From: an uncultured Pelagibacteraceae bacterium
GTDB taxonomy: Bacteria > Pseudomonadota > Alphaproteobacteria > Pelagibacterales > Pelagibacteraceae
Assembly (NCBI GenBank): GCA_902568465.1
Contig: CACFQR010000001.1
Location: 1-64,000 of the forward strand
Length of the DNA stretch: 64,000 nt
Direction: 5' to 3'
Positions within the stretch are counted from its first letter, which is position 1. Each line of letters begins with the position of its first letter. Of the stretch, positions 61,238-64,000 are shown in pieces. Under the pieces are notes generated by a model, which worked only from the letters and a program-made list of their open reading frames with translations, had not been told where the DNA came from and did not search any database. The position numbers and the translations under genes were made by a program.

Positions 61238-62023
61238 TTATTTGTGATTTTTTTGTACAAAATTTTTGACAATCTCTCTCATTTCAAAAGCTTTTTCAAA
61301 TATAATCATATGACCACATTCTTTTAATACCTCTAATTGAGAACTTTTAATACTTTCAGCCATTTTTTTTCCTTTTTCTAGTGGAACCATCTTATCTTTA
61401 TCTCCTAATATACAAAGTGTAGGGCAGCTTATTTTTGACGCAGCTTCTAAACCATTTTTATAATTGTTGCATGCCCTAAGATCTATTGCTAATCCTTCTT
61501 GAACTTGTCTTGGTGAATTAATAATTTTTTGTACTGGATTTCCTCCAATAAATTTTTTAACACCTTCGTAACCCCATTTCATCATAAGCTCTACTGATTT
61601 CATGTCGCCTCCATCCGCAAAATTAATTAGAGCTGGATTAACAGGTAGCTCGTAAGACCCTCCGACAAGAACTAAGCTTTTAATTAATTTTGGAAAACGA
61701 GAAGCAAACTCAAGTCCAACTAAACAACCTTGGGAGTGACCCATAAAAGAAATTTCATTAATTTTTAATTCTTCCATTGATTTTTTAATCCACGCCGATA
61801 TCTCTTCAATAGATTTTATTGCGGGTCCTTCAGAATTTCCATGTCCGGGTAGATCTACAGATAAAACACTGTATCCTGCTGTTGTTAAAAATTGTTCATG
61901 TAAAGACCAAACTATATGGGTGAGTCCACTACCATGCATCAAGACAATTGCCGGTTTTTTATTATCAAAATCTAATCCACCAGTAGATGCAAAAACATCT
62001 TTTTGGTCTACTTTAAAATTCAG
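61238..62023 (-). CDS. Alpha/beta hydrolase; probable CTG start overlapping upstream stop (ORF-track start 61942 is truncated)
   Basis: MHGSGLTH oxyanion region, GHSQGCLVG nucleophile elbow, ECGHM catalytic His; open in frame to CTG at 62023 preceded by AAGGAG. Confidence 0.8.
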   Translation of the reverse strand: MNFKVDQKDVFASTGGLDFDNKKPAIVLMHGSGLTHIVWSLHEQFLTTAGYSVLSVDLPGHGNSEGPAIKSIEEISAWIKKSMEELKINEISFMGHSQGCLVGLEFASRFPKLIKSLVLVGGSYELPVNPALINFADGGDMKSVELMMKWGYEGVKKFIGGNPVQKIINSPRQVQEGLAIDLRACNNYKNGLEAASKISCPTLCILGDKDKMVPLEKGKKMAESIKSSQLEVLKECGHMIIFEKAFEMREIVKNFVQKNHK

Positions 62024-63648
62024 TTTATCTCCTTAGCTTTCTTTCTTAATTCAAATTTTTGGATTTTTCCTGTAGATGTTTTTGGTAATTCACAAAATTC
62101 TATTTTTTTTGGCACCTTAAAATTTGCTAAAGTTTCTTTACAGAAACTTATTAATTCTTTTTCTGTAACGGTTTTGTCTTTAACAGATTCGATAAATGCA
62201 CAAGGTACTTCTCCCCATTTTTCGTCTGGTTTCGCCACTACAGCTGCTATCGATACGGAAGGGTGTTTTGCTAATGTATTTTCTATTTCAATTGATGATA
62301 TATTTTCACCACCAGAAATAATTATATCTTTAGATCTATCTTGAATTTTTACATATCCATCGGGATACATAACAGCTAGATCTCCAGTATGAAACCATCC
62401 ACCTTTCATTGCTTTTTCGGTAGCATCTTTATCTTTAAAGTAACCTTTCATAACTACATTTCCTCTGATCATTATTTCTCCAATTGTTTTACCATCCCTT
62501 GGAACTTCCTTCATGGTTTCTGGGTCCATAATTGTTACACCTTCTGTATTAGGATATCTTACTCCTTGTCTAGCTTTAATCTCATTTTGTTTTTCCTCTT
62601 CTAATTCATTCCATGTTTCATTCCATGCACATTGTGTTACATGTCCATAAGTTTCGGTTAGGCCATAAACATGCATTACTTCGAAACCAAGACTTTTCAT
62701 TTTTTTAAAAATTATACTTGGCGGTGGAGCCCCAGCGGTTAATACATAAACTTTTTGCTTTAATTTTTTACGATCACTTTCTGCTGCTCCTGTGATCATA
62801 TTAAGTACAATTGGTGCGCCACCAAAATGAGTTACATTATATTTGTCAATTAATTCAAAAATTTTCTTAATATCAATGTTTCTAAGACAAATTGTTTTTC
62901 CATTTAGCATAGGAATAGTCCAAGGGTAACACCAGCCGTTACAATGAAACATTGGCACGATAGTTAAAAAATTTAATCTGCTTGGCATATTCCAAGCTGT
63001 AGCACTGCCGGTTGACATTAAATATGCACCTCTGTGATGATAAACAACTCCTTTTGGGTTTCCTGTTGTTCCTGAAGTATAGCTTAACGAAATAGCTTGC
63101 CACTCATCTTCTGGCATTTTCCAACTATAATTTTCATCACCTGTGTTTAAAAATTCTTCATACTCTAAATCACCAATTTTTTTTAATTTTGACTGATCTG
63201 CAAATTTGTCATTTATATCTATAACAATTATTTTTCTTTTTATTGTACTTAATGCTTTTTTAACCTCTGCGTGAAGTTGTCTGTCCACAACTAAAACCTT
63301 GGCTTCACCATGTTCTAAAATATAGGCGATGGTTTTAGCATCTAATCTAATATTAATTGTATTTAATACTCCACCAGTCATGGGAACAGAGTAATGAGCT
63401 TCAAAAATTTCTGGAGTATTAAAAGCTAGAAATGAAACTGTGTCACCTTTTCTAATACCAATTTTTTCTAATGCGCTTGCAAATTTAGTACATCTTTTAT
63501 AAATTTCTGACCAAGTATATTTTCGATTCTCATAGACTAATGCCTCATAATTTGGGTAAATGTCCTTAGCTCTTTCAAGAAAAGATAAAGGTGTTAATGG
63601 AACAAAATTCGCATTATTTTTATCGAGATTTTTATCGTAGTGGCTCAT
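62020..63648 (-). CDS. dmdB: Acyl-CoA synthetase, DmdB-like (3-methylmercaptopropionyl-CoA ligase candidate)
   Basis: SYTSGTTGNPKGVVYHHRGAYL, VYGLTETYGH, GWFHTGDLAV, SGGENISSIEIE; adjacent to dmdA. Confidence 0.78.
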   Translation of the reverse strand: MSHYDKNLDKNNANFVPLTPLSFLERAKDIYPNYEALVYENRKYTWSEIYKRCTKFASALEKIGIRKGDTVSFLAFNTPEIFEAHYSVPMTGGVLNTINIRLDAKTIAYILEHGEAKVLVVDRQLHAEVKKALSTIKRKIIVIDINDKFADQSKLKKIGDLEYEEFLNTGDENYSWKMPEDEWQAISLSYTSGTTGNPKGVVYHHRGAYLMSTGSATAWNMPSRLNFLTIVPMFHCNGWCYPWTIPMLNGKTICLRNIDIKKIFELIDKYNVTHFGGAPIVLNMITGAAESDRKKLKQKVYVLTAGAPPPSIIFKKMKSLGFEVMHVYGLTETYGHVTQCAWNETWNELEEEKQNEIKARQGVRYPNTEGVTIMDPETMKEVPRDGKTIGEIMIRGNVVMKGYFKDKDATEKAMKGGWFHTGDLAVMYPDGYVKIQDRSKDIIISGGENISSIEIENTLAKHPSVSIAAVVAKPDEKWGEVPCAFIESVKDKTVTEKELISFCKETLANFKVPKKIEFCELPKTSTGKIQKFELRKKAKEIN

Positions 63649-63654
63649 ATCAAA

Positions 63655-64000
63655 TTAACTTATTTTAGATTCTTTTATAATTTCTGCAATTACTTCTTCT
63701 TTTTTATGTCCCATTAAATGAATCCCCTTAACCCCTTTAATTTCGCGAAAAATTTGGATTAATTCAAGACAAATTTTTTTACTCTCTTCCTTTTGATCTT
63801 TTGCCTGTTCTAATCTTTTAACAATTTCATCAGGTACATCTACACCAAATAAATTATCATTCATCCATTTAGCACTTTTTGCAGAAGTGAATGGACCTAG
63901 ACCAATTAAAAATGATGTTTTTTCTAGAATTCCTGCATCTTCTAATACTTTCATATACTCTTCTAATTTTTTTTTTTCGAAAACATATTGAGTTTGAAAA
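63655..64000 (-). CDS. Methylenetetrahydrofolate reductase family protein (C-terminal part; truncated by window end)
   Basis: Frame open upstream (FQTQYVFEKKKLEEYM); IGLGPFTSAKSAKWM, VPDEIVKRLEQA, GVKGIHLMGHKKEEVIAEI. Confidence 0.8.
   Translation of the reverse strand, partial: FQTQYVFEKKKLEEYMKVLEDAGILEKTSFLIGLGPFTSAKSAKWMNDNLFGVDVPDEIVKRLEQAKDQKEESKKICLELIQIFREIKGVKGIHLMGHKKEEVIAEIIKESKIS

Noticed and set aside
1-64000. CRISPR array, tRNA/rRNA genes, insertion sequences or prophage
   Set aside because: No regularly spaced repeats, no tRNA-like cloverleaf seen in the few intergenic gaps, no transposase or integrase ORFs; intergenic spaces are too short

Overview
This is a 64 kb AT-rich, gene-dense chromosome window. 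Gene content and order look like a streamlined SAR11/Pelagibacterales-type marine alphaproteobacterium (inference from synteny and metabolism). I saw no rRNA, tRNA, CRISPR, transposase or phage genes. Left part (1.9-13.9 kb): the classic alphaproteobacterial block rnd-kdsD-lptC-lptB-aroA-cmk-rpsA-ihfB-pyrF-trpB-trpA-accD-folC, followed by a convergent trxA. Middle: sbcB, rmuC, a Lys-rich coiled-coil protein, cfa, a dapA-family gene, a family 9 glycosyltransferase, an S9 oligopeptidase and hsp20. Next is a purine salvage/catabolism island (azgA-like permease, PRTase, puuD-like, guanine deaminase, xdhB/xdhA, hiuH, uraD), then an RND efflux pair. Right part: lpd-sucB-sucA-sucD-sucC, a three-gene glycosyltransferase/oxygenase insert, mdh, mmsA, sdhBADC, asd, and a DMSP-demethylation cluster (dmdA, alpha/beta hydrolase, dmdB-like ligase, metF-like reductase). 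The most striking observation is that four consecutive genes at the trpB-trpA-accD-folC locus keep fold-level similarity, gene order and intact ORFs, but have substituted many hallmark catalytic or substrate-binding motifs. TrpB lacks KxEDLNHTG and ETGAGQHG, AccD lacks SGGARMQEG, and FolC lacks TNGKGS and VGLGGRLDATN. trpF is absent from the locus, and kdsD, cmk and ihfB in the same block are also altered. I propose this as a candidate repurposed (neofunctionalised) enzyme set; the function is unknown and needs testing. Motif comparisons are from memory of the families; no alignments or searches were run.
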